A program made the translations under genes and the position numbers. Below, piece by piece: positions 10,693 through 20,638 of a stretch of DNA of 64,000 nucleotides. Numbering within the stretch: the stretch's first letter is position 1; the number at the start of each line of letters is the position of its first letter. Under the pieces are notes generated by a model. It ran no database searches. It saw only the letters and a program-made list of their open reading frames with translations, and was not told where the DNA came from. Origin of the DNA: Streptococcus parapneumoniae (GTDB lineage Bacteria; Bacillota; Bacilli; Lactobacillales; Streptococcaceae); the NCBI RefSeq assembly GCF_037076355.1, contig NZ_AP026968.1:1814501-1878500 (forward strand). The letters are read 5' to 3'.

Positions 10693-10859
10693 GTTACAAA
10701 AACCCCTTTATTTATTTTATTCGAAACTATTATATCACACTTTGGAAATATAAGGAAAGATTTCACAAGATTTTTCGATATTTAATCTTTGTGGCATGCT
10801 AGAGTATATTATTTTTGCTTTTTCTAACGAATTTTCTTTCTAAAATCTTAGCTTAACAC

Positions 10860-10888
10860 TTGTTAGATTTACTTTTATCCTTTAAAAT
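10860..10888 (+). promoter_or_regulatory. Promoter of the Na/Pi transporter gene
   Basis: TTGTTA (10860-10865), 17 bp, TAAAAT (10883-10888). A GGAGGAAAAAG ribosome site lies just before the ATG at 10932. Confidence 0.6.
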
Positions 10889-10931
10889 AGAATAGGAGAA
10901 ATTCCGTTATTATTTTTCGGAGGAAAAAGAA

Positions 10932-12563
10932 ATGTCCATTAATTGGCAGGAAATTTTATTTCACTTTTTAGGTGGTCTGGGGCTATTCTTATATAGTATC
11001 AAGACCATGGGAGACGGTTTACAACAAGCTGCTGGAGATCGCCTTCGTTTTTACATTGACAAATATACTAGTAATCCTTTCTTTGGAGTTCTGGTTGGTA
11101 TTGGGATGACTGCTCTAATTCAGTCTAGTTCTGGTGTAACAGTTATCACAGTCGGCCTGGTCAGTGCCGGTCTCCTAACCTTACGTCAGGCTATCGGGAT
11201 TGTCATGGGAGCTAATATTGGGACAACAGTCACATCCTTTCTTATTGGATTTAAACTAGGTGACTATGCCCTGCCTATGCTCTTTATCGGTGCTGTCTGC
11301 CTCTTCTTTACAAAAAATCGGACAGTCAATAATATCGGACGCATCCTCTTTGGTGTCGGTGGTATCTTTTTTGCCCTCAATCTTATGAGCGGTGCAATGG
11401 CTCCACTCAAAGATTTACAGGTCTTTAAAGACTATATGATTGAGCTAAGTAAGAATCCTGTTTTGGGTGTCTTTGTCGGTACCGGCTTGACCTTACTGAT
11501 TCAAGCTTCCTCGGCTACCATCGGGATTTTACAAAACCTCTATGCCAGCAATCTCATTGACCTGCAAGGAGCTTTGCCAGTTCTATTTGGTGACAATATC
11601 GGGACAACCATTACAGCCATCATTGCCTCTTTAGGTGCTAATATTGCAGCTAAACGGGTAGCAGGAGCTCATGTTGCCTTCAACGTTATCGGAACAGTCG
11701 TCTGCGTTATTTTTCTAGTTCCTTTTACAGCCCTGATTCATTGGTTTGAATCTACGCTAAATCTAGCACCGGAAATGACCATCGCCTTTGCTCACGGAAC
11801 CTTTAATATTACCAATACCATTGTCCAATTTCCATTTATCGGAGCTCTGGCTTACTTTGTAACCAAGATTATTCCTGGAGAGGACGAGGTTGTCAAATAC
11901 GAACCCTTATATCTTGATGAACATTTCATCAAACAAGCCCCATCTATCGCTCTCGGAAATGCTAAGAAAGAGCTCTTGCACTTAGGAAACTACGCTGCTA
12001 AAGCCTTTGACCTTTCCTATAAGTACATCATTGACTTGGATGAAAAAGTTGCTGAAAAAGGGCATAAAACCGAAGAAGCCATTAACACCATCGATGAGCA
12101 ATTAACACGTTATCTCATCGCCCTTTCAAGCGAAGCTCTCAGTCAAAAAGAAAGCGAAGTGCTCACCAATATCCTTGATTCCTCCCGTGATTTGGAACGG
12201 ATTGGAGACCACGCGGAGGCTCTACTCAATCTGACTGACTATCTTCAACGTAAAAATGTTGAATTTTCTGATGCCGCCTTGAAAGAATTAGAGGAAGTTT
12301 ATCGTCAAACTAGTGACTTTATCAAAGATGCTCTGGATAGTGTGGAAAACAATGATATTGAAAAAGCACGCAGTCTTGTAGAACGTCATGAAGCAATCAA
12401 TAACATAGAGCGTGTTCTCAGAAAAACTCACATCAAACGCCTCAACAAAGGCGAATGTTCAACACAAGCCGGGGTAAACTTTATCGATATCATCTCACAC
12501 TACACTCGTGTATCAGACCACGCTATGAACCTTGCTGAAAAGGTTTTTGCAGAACAAATCTAA
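10932..12563 (+). CDS. Na+/phosphate cotransporter (NptA/PhoU-domain family)
   Basis: 543 residues. Two inverted Na_Pi_cotrans repeats fill the membrane half (about 5-310), each with a QSSS-type motif (TALIQSSSGVTVITVG near 60 and LLIQASSATIGIL near 190) and GANIGTT / GDNIGTT. The C-terminal about 200 residues form a PhoU-like helical bundle (RDLERIGDHAEALLNL). It imports phosphate with sodium and the PhoU domain may regulate it. It is the only rightward gene in this part, flanked by its own promoter and terminator. Confidence 0.9.
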   Translation: MSINWQEILFHFLGGLGLFLYSIKTMGDGLQQAAGDRLRFYIDKYTSNPFFGVLVGIGMTALIQSSSGVTVITVGLVSAGLLTLRQAIGIVMGANIGTTVTSFLIGFKLGDYALPMLFIGAVCLFFTKNRTVNNIGRILFGVGGIFFALNLMSGAMAPLKDLQVFKDYMIELSKNPVLGVFVGTGLTLLIQASSATIGILQNLYASNLIDLQGALPVLFGDNIGTTITAIIASLGANIAAKRVAGAHVAFNVIGTVVCVIFLVPFTALIHWFESTLNLAPEMTIAFAHGTFNITNTIVQFPFIGALAYFVTKIIPGEDEVVKYEPLYLDEHFIKQAPSIALGNAKKELLHLGNYAAKAFDLSYKYIIDLDEKVAEKGHKTEEAINTIDEQLTRYLIALSSEALSQKESEVLTNILDSSRDLERIGDHAEALLNLTDYLQRKNVEFSDAALKELEEVYRQTSDFIKDALDSVENNDIEKARSLVERHEAINNIERVLRKTHIKRLNKGECSTQAGVNFIDIISHYTRVSDHAMNLAEKVFAEQI

Positions 12564-12568
12564 GAACC

Positions 12569-12599
12569 AAAAAGCTATCCTGAATGGGATGGCTTTTTG
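12569..12599 (+). terminator. Terminator of the Na/Pi transporter gene
   Basis: AAAAAGCTATCC, 5-nt loop, GGGATGGCTTTTT, six bases after the stop codon. Confidence 0.8.
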
Positions 12600-12609
12600 C
12601 TTTTCCTAA

Positions 12610-12892
12610 GCAAGACTAGGCTGAATGAAACTGAAAGAGTATTCTGCAGATATAGTGGATTAAATTAAAAAAGTATAGTGTATTGAATCTATAACAGTAC
12701 ACCTTGACTGCTAAAATATTTCTATAAATTGATTTGGCTTTCCGAATTTAATTTGTTCAGATTTTATTTCATTTCAATATACTGATAAATCCATTCACTA
12801 GCACAGGGCAAGAGGGAGTCGCTATTGATTTCAACGGTAGCAGGTACACACAGAGGACGCCTAACTCAGATATACTGCAATATCCATCGTAT
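12610..12892. other. Gene-free spacer, possible mobile-element remnant
   Basis: No gene is seen. Positions about 12670-12785 are bounded by loosely inverted ends (AGTATAGTGTATTGAATC on the left, ATTTCATTTCAATATACTG on the right) and contain no reading frame. This looks like the residue of a small inserted element, but I cannot assign a family. The rest is unremarkable. Confidence 0.3.
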
Positions 12893-12926
12893 GCAAAAAA
12901 ACCTCTGAGATTGTTCTCAAAGGTTC
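12893..12926 (-). terminator. pyrG terminator
   Basis: On the minus strand AACCTTTGAGA pairs with TCTCAGAGGTT around a 4-nt loop, followed by seven T. It lies 9 bp after the pyrG stop. Confidence 0.8.
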
Positions 12927-12934
12927 TGATTTTG

Positions 12935-14554
<1,620 letters not shown>

Positions 14555-14674
14555 CTAAAATCCTCAAGGTCTTGTTAACTACGAGGGGACATAGAAAACA
14601 AGACCCTACTAATAAGAATAATCTGGGACGACTGCACCAGATTCACAACTAAAATACAAGAAGATAACTTCTTG

Positions 14675-14732
14675 AAAAAACAAAAATAGCTCCCTAAGAA
14701 CTAGGGAGCCCCGACCTCTAAAAGAGGTGCCC
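14675..14732 (-). promoter_or_regulatory. pyrG GGGC-initiated attenuator leader
   Basis: The predicted transcript starts GGGC at 14732, seven bases past the -10 box. It contains a terminator hairpin with arms GCTCCCTA (14689-14696 on the plus strand) and TAGGGAGC (14702-14709), followed by UAUUUUUGUUUUUU. In Bacillus and Lactococcus pyrG, low CTP causes repeated G addition at such a start, and the poly-G end pairs with the pyrimidine-rich terminator arm to prevent termination. The same parts are all present here. Confidence 0.85.
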
Positions 14733-14739
14733 GAACAAT

Positions 14740-14768
14740 ATGATACCTAAAAATAGGATAATTGTCAA
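14740..14768 (-). promoter_or_regulatory. pyrG promoter
   Basis: Minus-strand TTGACA (14763-14768), 17 bp, TATCAT (14740-14745). The start point is the GGG at 14732-14730. It lies immediately after the rpoE stop. Confidence 0.88.
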
Positions 14769-14778
14769 TAGCTAACTT

Positions 14779-15381
14779 TTATTCCTCGCTGGTTTCAGCA
14801 TCATCATCTGAAAACTCGTCGTCGTCTTCGTTGAGATCCACGTCTTCACCCAAGTCATCTGGGGCGATTTCGTTGATTTCTGCATCATAAGCTTCCACTT
14901 CATTTTTCTCATCATCTGGATTTTCATCATCATATGAAAGAGCTGGATCTGCTTCGTATGCATCTTCGTCTTCTGGATCATCTGCATTGTAGTCAATAGC
15001 ATCTGAATCGCCATCCATGAAGGCATTGACACGTTTTTTCTTAGCTTTTGGTGCTACTTCATCGTCGTCATTTTCTTCAAGAGCGATGATTTCTTCGTCG
15101 ATTTCGTCCACACCATACCATGAACGAAGCCCCCATTTGTTGTCTCCAAGTGAGATGAAGCTACCGTCAAAGTTCAACTCTGTGTAGAACAAAGGCAAGG
15201 CTTCGCGGATATCGCTGTTTGATGTTCCAAGGTAGTTTTGAATTTCGTTTACAAGATCGCTAAAATGCATCTCATGGTCGCGACCACGAAGTTCCAAGAT
15301 AGCACGCGCTACCTCAATCATAGATAGTTCACTTTTTTCTTGCCCAGCAAATACTTCTAATTCCAAAGCGTTTCTCCTCAT
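14779..15381 (-). CDS. rpoE: RNA polymerase delta subunit
   Basis: 200 residues. The folded N-terminal domain of about 90 residues ([24 protein letters not shown]..., ending [13 protein letters not shown]) is followed by a long, highly acidic disordered tail rich in Asp and Glu. This is the delta layout of Firmicutes, which recycles RNA polymerase and tunes promoter selectivity. It lies upstream of pyrG as is usual. A promoter TTGACT-17-TAAAAT is at 15439-15467. Confidence 0.95.
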
Positions 15382-15438
15382 TTATACTACTATCGCCAGA
15401 GCGAACAGACTCTGACCTCATTTTATCATTTACTCTTT

Positions 15439-15467
15439 ATTTTACGATAATTTTACGGAATAGTCAA
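15439..15467 (-). promoter_or_regulatory. rpoE promoter
   Basis: Minus-strand TTGACT (15462-15467), 17 bp, TAAAAT (15439-15444). Confidence 0.7.
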
Positions 15468-15493
15468 AGGTTAAGGGGGAGAAAGTGGCAGGA

Positions 15494-15973
15494 TTAGACT
15501 AATTTCAATACAAAACTCCTTCCTTTTTCTGTTGTTCCATCTTCCACAAATCCAAGCGACTTGAAACACCTCCTAGAAGCATGATTGTAGGTGTAGATTT
15601 CCTTGACTTTCAATTCTTTCCATCCTTTTACTCGAGCCAATTCAATCAAAGTACTTAGAACCTTTTTCCCAATCCCTCGATGTTGGTAAGCGGGATTCCC
15701 AATCACAATGGGGAGATTATCCTGAGATAGTGTAACATCCCCAATTGGAAACCATTCTCCCTTCTCCTTGACTTCAATCCAAAAAAGCTCACCATGCTGA
15801 TCCAAATAGGAATACATGGCTTCCAAAGTTTCTTGACTATAAGGTCTCTTCACACCATCTACGAGGTGAACCAAGTTCACATCCTGATACCAAGCAAAAG
15901 CTTCTTCACAATGATTGACCTTATCATAAGGAACAAGACGCAGTGAATTATCTATTTGTAGGGTCTGTTTCAT
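15494..15973 (-). CDS. GNAT-family N-acetyltransferase
   Basis: 159 residues. The acetyl-CoA-binding motif A is NPAYQHRGIGKKVLSTLIELA (about 94-114), preceded by a beta strand VIGNPAYQ and followed by YNHASRRCFKSLGFVEDG (motif B). The substrate is unknown. The start overlaps the end of the ParB-like gene upstream by 26 bp, so the two are translated from one mRNA. Confidence 0.88.
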   Translation of the reverse strand: MKQTLQIDNSLRLVPYDKVNHCEEAFAWYQDVNLVHLVDGVKRPYSQETLEAMYSYLDQHGELFWIEVKEKGEWFPIGDVTLSQDNLPIVIGNPAYQHRGIGKKVLSTLIELARVKGWKELKVKEIYTYNHASRRCFKSLGFVEDGTTEKGRSFVLKLV

Positions 15974-16367
15974 CTGCTTTCCTTTTCAACAAAAGAGTTG
16001 CTGCTTGATTAAAACCATCACACCAGTTATACCATTTTGCTTCATACTCATCTTGAGGTATGATATGATTTTTTAAATCCAGAACAGAGTAGATTTTTCT
16101 TTCTTCGCAGGCTTTCGCATAGAGATGATATAGTTCATCACCACCATCTCTATCCCACTCAGCAGAAATCGTATCCCGACCTGCCAATAAAGCCTGATAA
16201 GCCCTGTGATGTCCATCTGTAATCAACAAGCAATTTCCAAAGGCAAGAATACTGATCGGATCGACTTGGATTGTTTCTGCCGACTGGTAAAGCATCTGGA
16301 TGCCTGCTAGTTTCTTTTCTGATAAGTATAGTTGAGTCGGATGGAGAGCTTTTATGTTGACTTTCAT
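15948..16367 (-). CDS. ParB/sulfiredoxin-fold domain protein
   Basis: 139 residues. The N-terminal part (IKALHPTQLYLSEKKLA ... PISILAFGNCLLITDGHHRAYQALLAG) has the ParB N-terminal-like GHHR motif near residue 75. No DNA-binding helix-turn-helix follows, so it is not a partition protein. Function is unknown. It is co-transcribed and overlaps with the GNAT gene. Its start lies about 30 bp from the duplicated PAP2 fragment that marks the island edge. Confidence 0.7.
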   Translation of the reverse strand: MKVNIKALHPTQLYLSEKKLAGIQMLYQSAETIQVDPISILAFGNCLLITDGHHRAYQALLAGRDTISAEWDRDGGDELYHLYAKACEERKIYSVLDLKNHIIPQDEYEAKWYNWCDGFNQAATLLLKRKADETDPTNR

Positions 16368-16394
16368 TTCTTTCTCCTCAAGAGAATTTGATAT

Positions 16395-16519
16395 TCACTT
16401 CTGCTTACCTTTAAATCGCCATTGGAAGCGGAGCTTGTCATAAAAGGGAAATTCAATAAACAGGACTCCCAAACCCACACAGAGACTGGCAAGGACATCT
16501 GATGGATAATGAACTCCCA
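16395..16519 (-). pseudogene. Duplicated 3' fragment of the PAP2 gene (island left edge)
   Basis: These 125 bp align without gaps to 22125-22249, the last about 41 codons and stop of the intact PAP2 gene, with about six mismatches. After 16519 similarity stops abruptly. No start or 5' part exists. The pair forms a direct repeat flanking the lanthipeptide island and likely marks its insertion. Confidence 0.92.
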
Positions 16520-16549
16520 CCCAAAAAGAGACAATAGTTCATACTACTA

Positions 16550-17770
16550 TTACTCTATTTTCATTGCTCTCACAATCGCTAAGGCAGTCAATACAAAAAT
16601 AAAAAGTGGAAGCACTGTGATTTTTAGGTTTGTAGCACTCGCTAAGGCAACGATGATCATGCTAAGAATTCCTGGTACAACAACATTGAATACTCCAAGC
16701 ACTGACTGGATGGTTCCCATGACTTCTTCTGGAACCATCGAGAATACAAGGTTGAAAATCCGAGGCCCCATCATTCCTACTGCAACTGCGCATAAGAAGA
16801 CAACTACCAATAAAAGGAGGAAATGATTGGTCAACCAAGAAAAGAGAATACAGAGATGCATAATTTCTTCAAAGTAGACAATCATTTTTATGGGAATATT
16901 TTTTAGGATACCTCCACTCAAAAAACTTCCCACAATCGTTCCTGAAAAAATAACCACTGACAATGCTGCAATGGATTTCCCAGTGTCAAAGAAGATAAAT
17001 GGATGATGGATTAACATCAAGGTCGTTAAAGGGGTAATAATGCTTAAAATCACTTGGTTCATAGCTGCAATGAATATTAATTTGATAATTGCTGGAAAAC
17101 TTGACAATATCTTCATTGAATGGAGGAAATGCTCTCCAAAAGATTTTGCGGTTAATCTTTTACTAACCTCCATCTGTCCCTCAATATCTCTCAAAGAAGT
17201 ACGAATAAACACCACACCCAACAGTGCAAAAAGAAAGGTCAAAGCATTCAAACCTACAAACATCTTAAGACTGATAACCCCAATCAAAACTCCACCTATA
17301 AGGTTGCTGAGAATATTAACTACGCCAGCAGTTGCCTGTCTAAACCCCATAGCATCTGTCATATCATCTCCGATAATCCTCACATACAAAGGAGAAATCA
17401 TAGCACCTGCAAAATAACTCATGGTATCTGATAAAAGATTGATTCCGCAAATAAGGAGAACCATCCCCATAGAGAAGTTCTTATCCGCTACAAACAGTGT
17501 CAATAGAGTATAAAGCAGAAACTTACTTGCCAATATAGCAATATATTTTGCAACACGATTTTTTTGAAAATCGGCAATAACACCTGTGAACAACTGAGAA
17601 ATCTGTGGCAAAGTCTCCGAAACTGTTATACAAAGAACAGCTAATGAAGCAAATTTATATTCCGATACATACGAAATAAAGGAAATATAAAACAGCGTAT
17701 CACCAAATGACGAAACCCATTGATTAATCAGCAACATTCGATAACTTTTATTAGTCAAAAAAGTATTCAT
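16550..17770 (-). CDS. MFS transporter, candidate lanthipeptide exporter
   Basis: 406 residues with about 12 hydrophobic segments. It begins NKSYRMLLINQWVSSFGDTLFYISF, as in MFS drug or macrolide efflux proteins, and carries the loop-2-like TGVIADFQKNRVAKY near residue 62. It overlaps the stop of the synthetase gene by four bases (ATGA), so it is translationally coupled and probably exports the modified peptide or protects the producer. MFS exporters are rarer than ABC exporters in lanthipeptide clusters. The role is inferred from position; the fold is safe. Confidence 0.85.
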   Translation of the reverse strand: MNTFLTNKSYRMLLINQWVSSFGDTLFYISFISYVSEYKFASLAVLCITVSETLPQISQLFTGVIADFQKNRVAKYIAILASKFLLYTLLTLFVADKNFSMGMVLLICGINLLSDTMSYFAGAMISPLYVRIIGDDMTDAMGFRQATAGVVNILSNLIGGVLIGVISLKMFVGLNALTFLFALLGVVFIRTSLRDIEGQMEVSKRLTAKSFGEHFLHSMKILSSFPAIIKLIFIAAMNQVILSIITPLTTLMLIHHPFIFFDTGKSIAALSVVIFSGTIVGSFLSGGILKNIPIKMIVYFEEIMHLCILFSWLTNHFLLLLVVVFLCAVAVGMMGPRIFNLVFSMVPEEVMGTIQSVLGVFNVVVPGILSMIIVALASATNLKITVLPLFIFVLTALAIVRAMKIE

Positions 17771-20283
17771 TGGTTTGCCTCCTTCTTCAGTTCAAAAGGA
17801 AATTGAAATCCTAACAGTGCCCAATATATTCCCAAAGTTCCAATACCAAAATCAAAATAATCGTAATTTCGATTCTCACTTTGAAAAACAAGAAGTTCAT
17901 CATACTTTCTAAAAGACTTAGTAAGAAGCAACTGAACTATATCATTCTTATCTTTATATCCAAATACATACGCATAAGTTTGTAACAGACTAGCAATGCC
18001 ATGGCAATAACATGTTTCCATACTCAGGTGGTGGTTAAGAATCACCACTCTAGCCTCCGAAATTAACTTGGAGTATTTTAGAGGTTCGACCAAACAAAGA
18101 TATAGAATCAATCCTGATAGTCCATCACACCAAGATAGCTCTAAATTATTATAGCTATTTTTATTTTTCAAAATTTCTTGTGACAATATTTTTGCAATTT
18201 CTTCTGTAAAAATACTTATTATGGAATCATATTTCTTACTATCAAATAAAATTTTATATTCATTCAAAACATATGCTATTCCTGCTTTTCCATGAGCAAA
18301 ACTATAATCAAACAAGGAATTATATTGTGAAAAATCCTTACCGATTTCCTCTTCAAGTTCAGAAATTGCAGTATGGATAAATTCTTCGAGATAGGCGGTT
18401 TCTTCCAACTCATAATACCTCATAAGAGATAGCAAAACACCTGCCTTTCCTAAAACAAAATCCTGCTTACCAATGTTGTCATAATCTAACAATATCTCAT
18501 TTACTAGACTAGTAGCTTTATTTTTATAAAAAATATCACCTGTTCTTTCAAACAATAATATTAAAGCCCATAAAAATCCTGACACACCAAAATACAATGA
18601 ATTTTGATACAGATAACTCTTGCTACCTCTTGTTATTTCTATCTTTTGAACCCATTGCTTAACTAACTTCAGTTCAGAAGACGATAAACATTGAGTAACA
18701 AATATTATATAACCAGACAGTCCGTGCTGAAAAGATATCGGGTTAACAAATTCTCCAAATTCATTTGAAGGTAAAAGACGACCTGTGCTATCAATATTTT
18801 GTGATAAAATAAAATGTGCTACTTTCTCAGATTCCTTTTTAAAATCATAACAACTAACATTAAAATCCACCTCTGACATATCAATATTCAAAATTTCAAT
18901 TTCATTAATTTTCTTTATTATATTAGTAGATTCTTTCGCTTCACTTAAATTCAACAGATAAATCAACCAGTAATACACACTCTCTGATATATATTCCATA
19001 TTTTTAGCGATTCGTAACGCTTGTTTTATTTTATCAATACAACTAATATCGTATAGATTGTCTCCCGACGAAAAAACTAATGTTCTACCAACCAAAATAG
19101 CAAAACTAGTCATGGCTACAGCAAAATAATCTTGATTAATCGAACTCTCAGATAGGTCATTATCTGGATTTACCATAAAAGGGGTTTTTACATATCGTCG
19201 TACATCTTTTATCAGAGATACATTCTCTAAATCTATTAAAAATATAGAACCATCTTCTCTATAAATAAAATTTGTAGGCGATAAGTCTACAATCTTATAT
19301 CCTAAACTATGAATAGAATTAACAATTGATATTAAATTATCTATTAATTTTAATTTTGTTCTATAAGAAAACCTTTCTTCCCCAATTAAATCAAAATAAC
19401 TATATCCTTCAATAAAACTTTGAACAACAAAATAGTCTCCATCAACTTCAAACTCATCTATAAAGTTTGCCGTATAAAGCTGAGAATCTAATGTCTTCAA
19501 CATATTAACTTCATTTTTTATCTCATCGATAGCAAAATGCTTCCCCTCAACATCGTTGCTGACAAAAGGGCGCACTTGTTTCATAATAACTTTTTCCCCA
19601 GTATCTTTCTTTTTAGCTCTATATACATTCCCTCTGTTAGATTTTTTTAATATTATTTCAAATTTATAGTTATTTATTAAATGATTCTCAGGTATTTTCC
19701 CTATCTCTCCAAATAACTCCTGCTTCTCTTCTGGAGTAAAAAGATCCTCCTTCCAATCAGGTATCACAGGAAAATTTTTACGAACATCTTCTACCCAATT
19801 CCCCTCCTCGTTTTTCAACAAATAAATAATTTTGTGATTTTTTTCATCATATTCTTGTATTTTTTTAAATGAACCAAATCTATAGTGCAGTGGTGAATAT
19901 TTTCCACATTGAAAATCAGACAATATTCTTGGAGAAAAATATATAGCAAGTTTCTCACGTAACGCTAATATTATTTCACGAGCTTGCTTGTCATTTGCAG
20001 GATAAATTGCCATAAATTTATTGGCTATAGGTGACGTTTCTCGTGGAGAGTTAATCTTTTTTAAACTTTCAATATCCTTAACAACTTTAAATGAACATTC
20101 AATTTCGCGTAAAAAAGATGCTACTAGTGTAAAGATACTAACCGCATCTTTCATTTGTGAACTTATGTGAATTTTCCATCCCGAATCTGATAAATTCTTA
20201 TTATAGCTAAAATAAACCCAGTCAGAAGAAACATACTTAACTTTAGAATCAAATTGTTGTATTGAATTCTCAAGAACATCCAT
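17767..20283 (-). CDS. Class III/IV-type lanthionine synthetase (lyase-kinase-cyclase)
   Basis: 838 residues, close to the usual LanKC/LanL length. An N-terminal lyase-like region occupies about 1-200 (GWKIHISSQ; the segment near 129-138 is YSPLHYRFGS). A Ser/Thr-kinase-like domain spans about 205-460, with Lys near 235 (VIMKQ), catalytic Asp near 333 and Asn 338 (VDLSPTN), and metal Asp near 351 (FLIDLEN). The LanC-like cyclase follows at about 500-838, with repeated G-x-x-G motifs (HGLSG, FGVSG, LGKAG, HGKAG, DGLSG). The zinc ligands appear present: Cys719 (SWCDG), Cys760 and His761 (YCHG). Zinc ligands point to class IV (LanL) or a zinc-keeping LanKC. It would phosphorylate Ser/Thr, eliminate phosphate, and close thioether rings. 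It is very AT-rich compared with its flanks. Confidence 0.9.
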   Translation of the reverse strand: MDVLENSIQQFDSKVKYVSSDWVYFSYNKNLSDSGWKIHISSQMKDAVSIFTLVASFLREIECSFKVVKDIESLKKINSPRETSPIANKFMAIYPANDKQAREIILALREKLAIYFSPRILSDFQCGKYSPLHYRFGSFKKIQEYDEKNHKIIYLLKNEEGNWVEDVRKNFPVIPDWKEDLFTPEEKQELFGEIGKIPENHLINNYKFEIILKKSNRGNVYRAKKKDTGEKVIMKQVRPFVSNDVEGKHFAIDEIKNEVNMLKTLDSQLYTANFIDEFEVDGDYFVVQSFIEGYSYFDLIGEERFSYRTKLKLIDNLISIVNSIHSLGYKIVDLSPTNFIYREDGSIFLIDLENVSLIKDVRRYVKTPFMVNPDNDLSESSINQDYFAVAMTSFAILVGRTLVFSSGDNLYDISCIDKIKQALRIAKNMEYISESVYYWLIYLLNLSEAKESTNIIKKINEIEILNIDMSEVDFNVSCYDFKKESEKVAHFILSQNIDSTGRLLPSNEFGEFVNPISFQHGLSGYIIFVTQCLSSSELKLVKQWVQKIEITRGSKSYLYQNSLYFGVSGFLWALILLFERTGDIFYKNKATSLVNEILLDYDNIGKQDFVLGKAGVLLSLMRYYELEETAYLEEFIHTAISELEEEIGKDFSQYNSLFDYSFAHGKAGIAYVLNEYKILFDSKKYDSIISIFTEEIAKILSQEILKNKNSYNNLELSWCDGLSGLILYLCLVEPLKYSKLISEARVVILNHHLSMETCYCHGIASLLQTYAYVFGYKDKNDIVQLLLTKSFRKYDELLVFQSENRNYDYFDFGIGTLGIYWALLGFQFPFELKKEANQ

Positions 20284-20340
20284 TAATTACTCCTCGTATA
20301 TAAAGAAGGAGAAGTAGACTAACCCACCTCTCCTATATAA

Positions 20341-20390
20341 TTAAACTATCTTAAACTATCTTAAACTATCTTAAACTATCTTAAACTTTC
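20341..20390. repeat. Five tandem 10-bp repeats upstream of the synthetase gene
   Basis: TTAAACTATC occurs four times in a row (20341-20380), followed by the variant TTAAACTTTC (20381-20390). The 10-bp period places each unit on the same helical face. It lies 58 bp upstream of the synthetase start and inside the transcript that runs from the precursor gene. On the minus strand it shows TTTAAG every 10 bp. No other feature is visible in the 257-bp precursor-synthetase gap. Confidence 0.95.
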
Positions 20391-20539
20391 GTAAATAATC
20401 TACAATTGATTAAATACATGAAAGCACCTGTTAAACGTGAACTTCTTAAAAATGAACTGTCAAACTATAAAGAATTATGAAATATTTTATATGCAGACAT
20501 CAACATTTCAATAAGAAGAGGTTCTAAAAGCATTTAAGA

Positions 20540-20638
20540 CTAACCGACTGTAACCGAGCATGTAAAGTCACATAATCTTTCTACTTGCGTAGGAAGAGGT
20601 GCAACTGGTAACATCTCAAGATTTGACAATGTTTCCAT
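20540..20638 (-). CDS. Candidate lanthipeptide precursor peptide (32 aa)
   Basis: It starts at the ATG at 20638 with AGGAGA six bases upstream and stops at TAG (20542-20540), giving 32 residues. The leader begins METLSNLEMLPVAPLP, with a helix-forming LSNLEML segment like class III/IV leaders. After about residue 22 the core reads CDFTCSVTVG: two Cys (23, 27), Thr26, Ser28, Thr30. There is no double-glycine cleavage site. It lies directly upstream of the synthetase and downstream of the pheromone gene. The core is odd: Thr26 abuts Cys27, Cys23 precedes every core Ser/Thr, and Thr17 in the leader-like part is the only hydroxy residue in good spacing before Cys23. Identity rests on position, ribosome site and composition. 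Confidence 0.75.
   Translation of the reverse strand: METLSNLEMLPVAPLPTQVERLCDFTCSVTVG

Noticed and set aside
20341..20390. CRISPR array
   Set aside because: The repeats are 10 bp, contiguous, without spacers, and no cas genes are present.
20418..20480. Plus-strand 20-codon frame (MKAPVKRELLKNELSNYKEL) near the synthetase
   Set aside because: No ribosome site and antisense to the probable operon transcript; considered chance.
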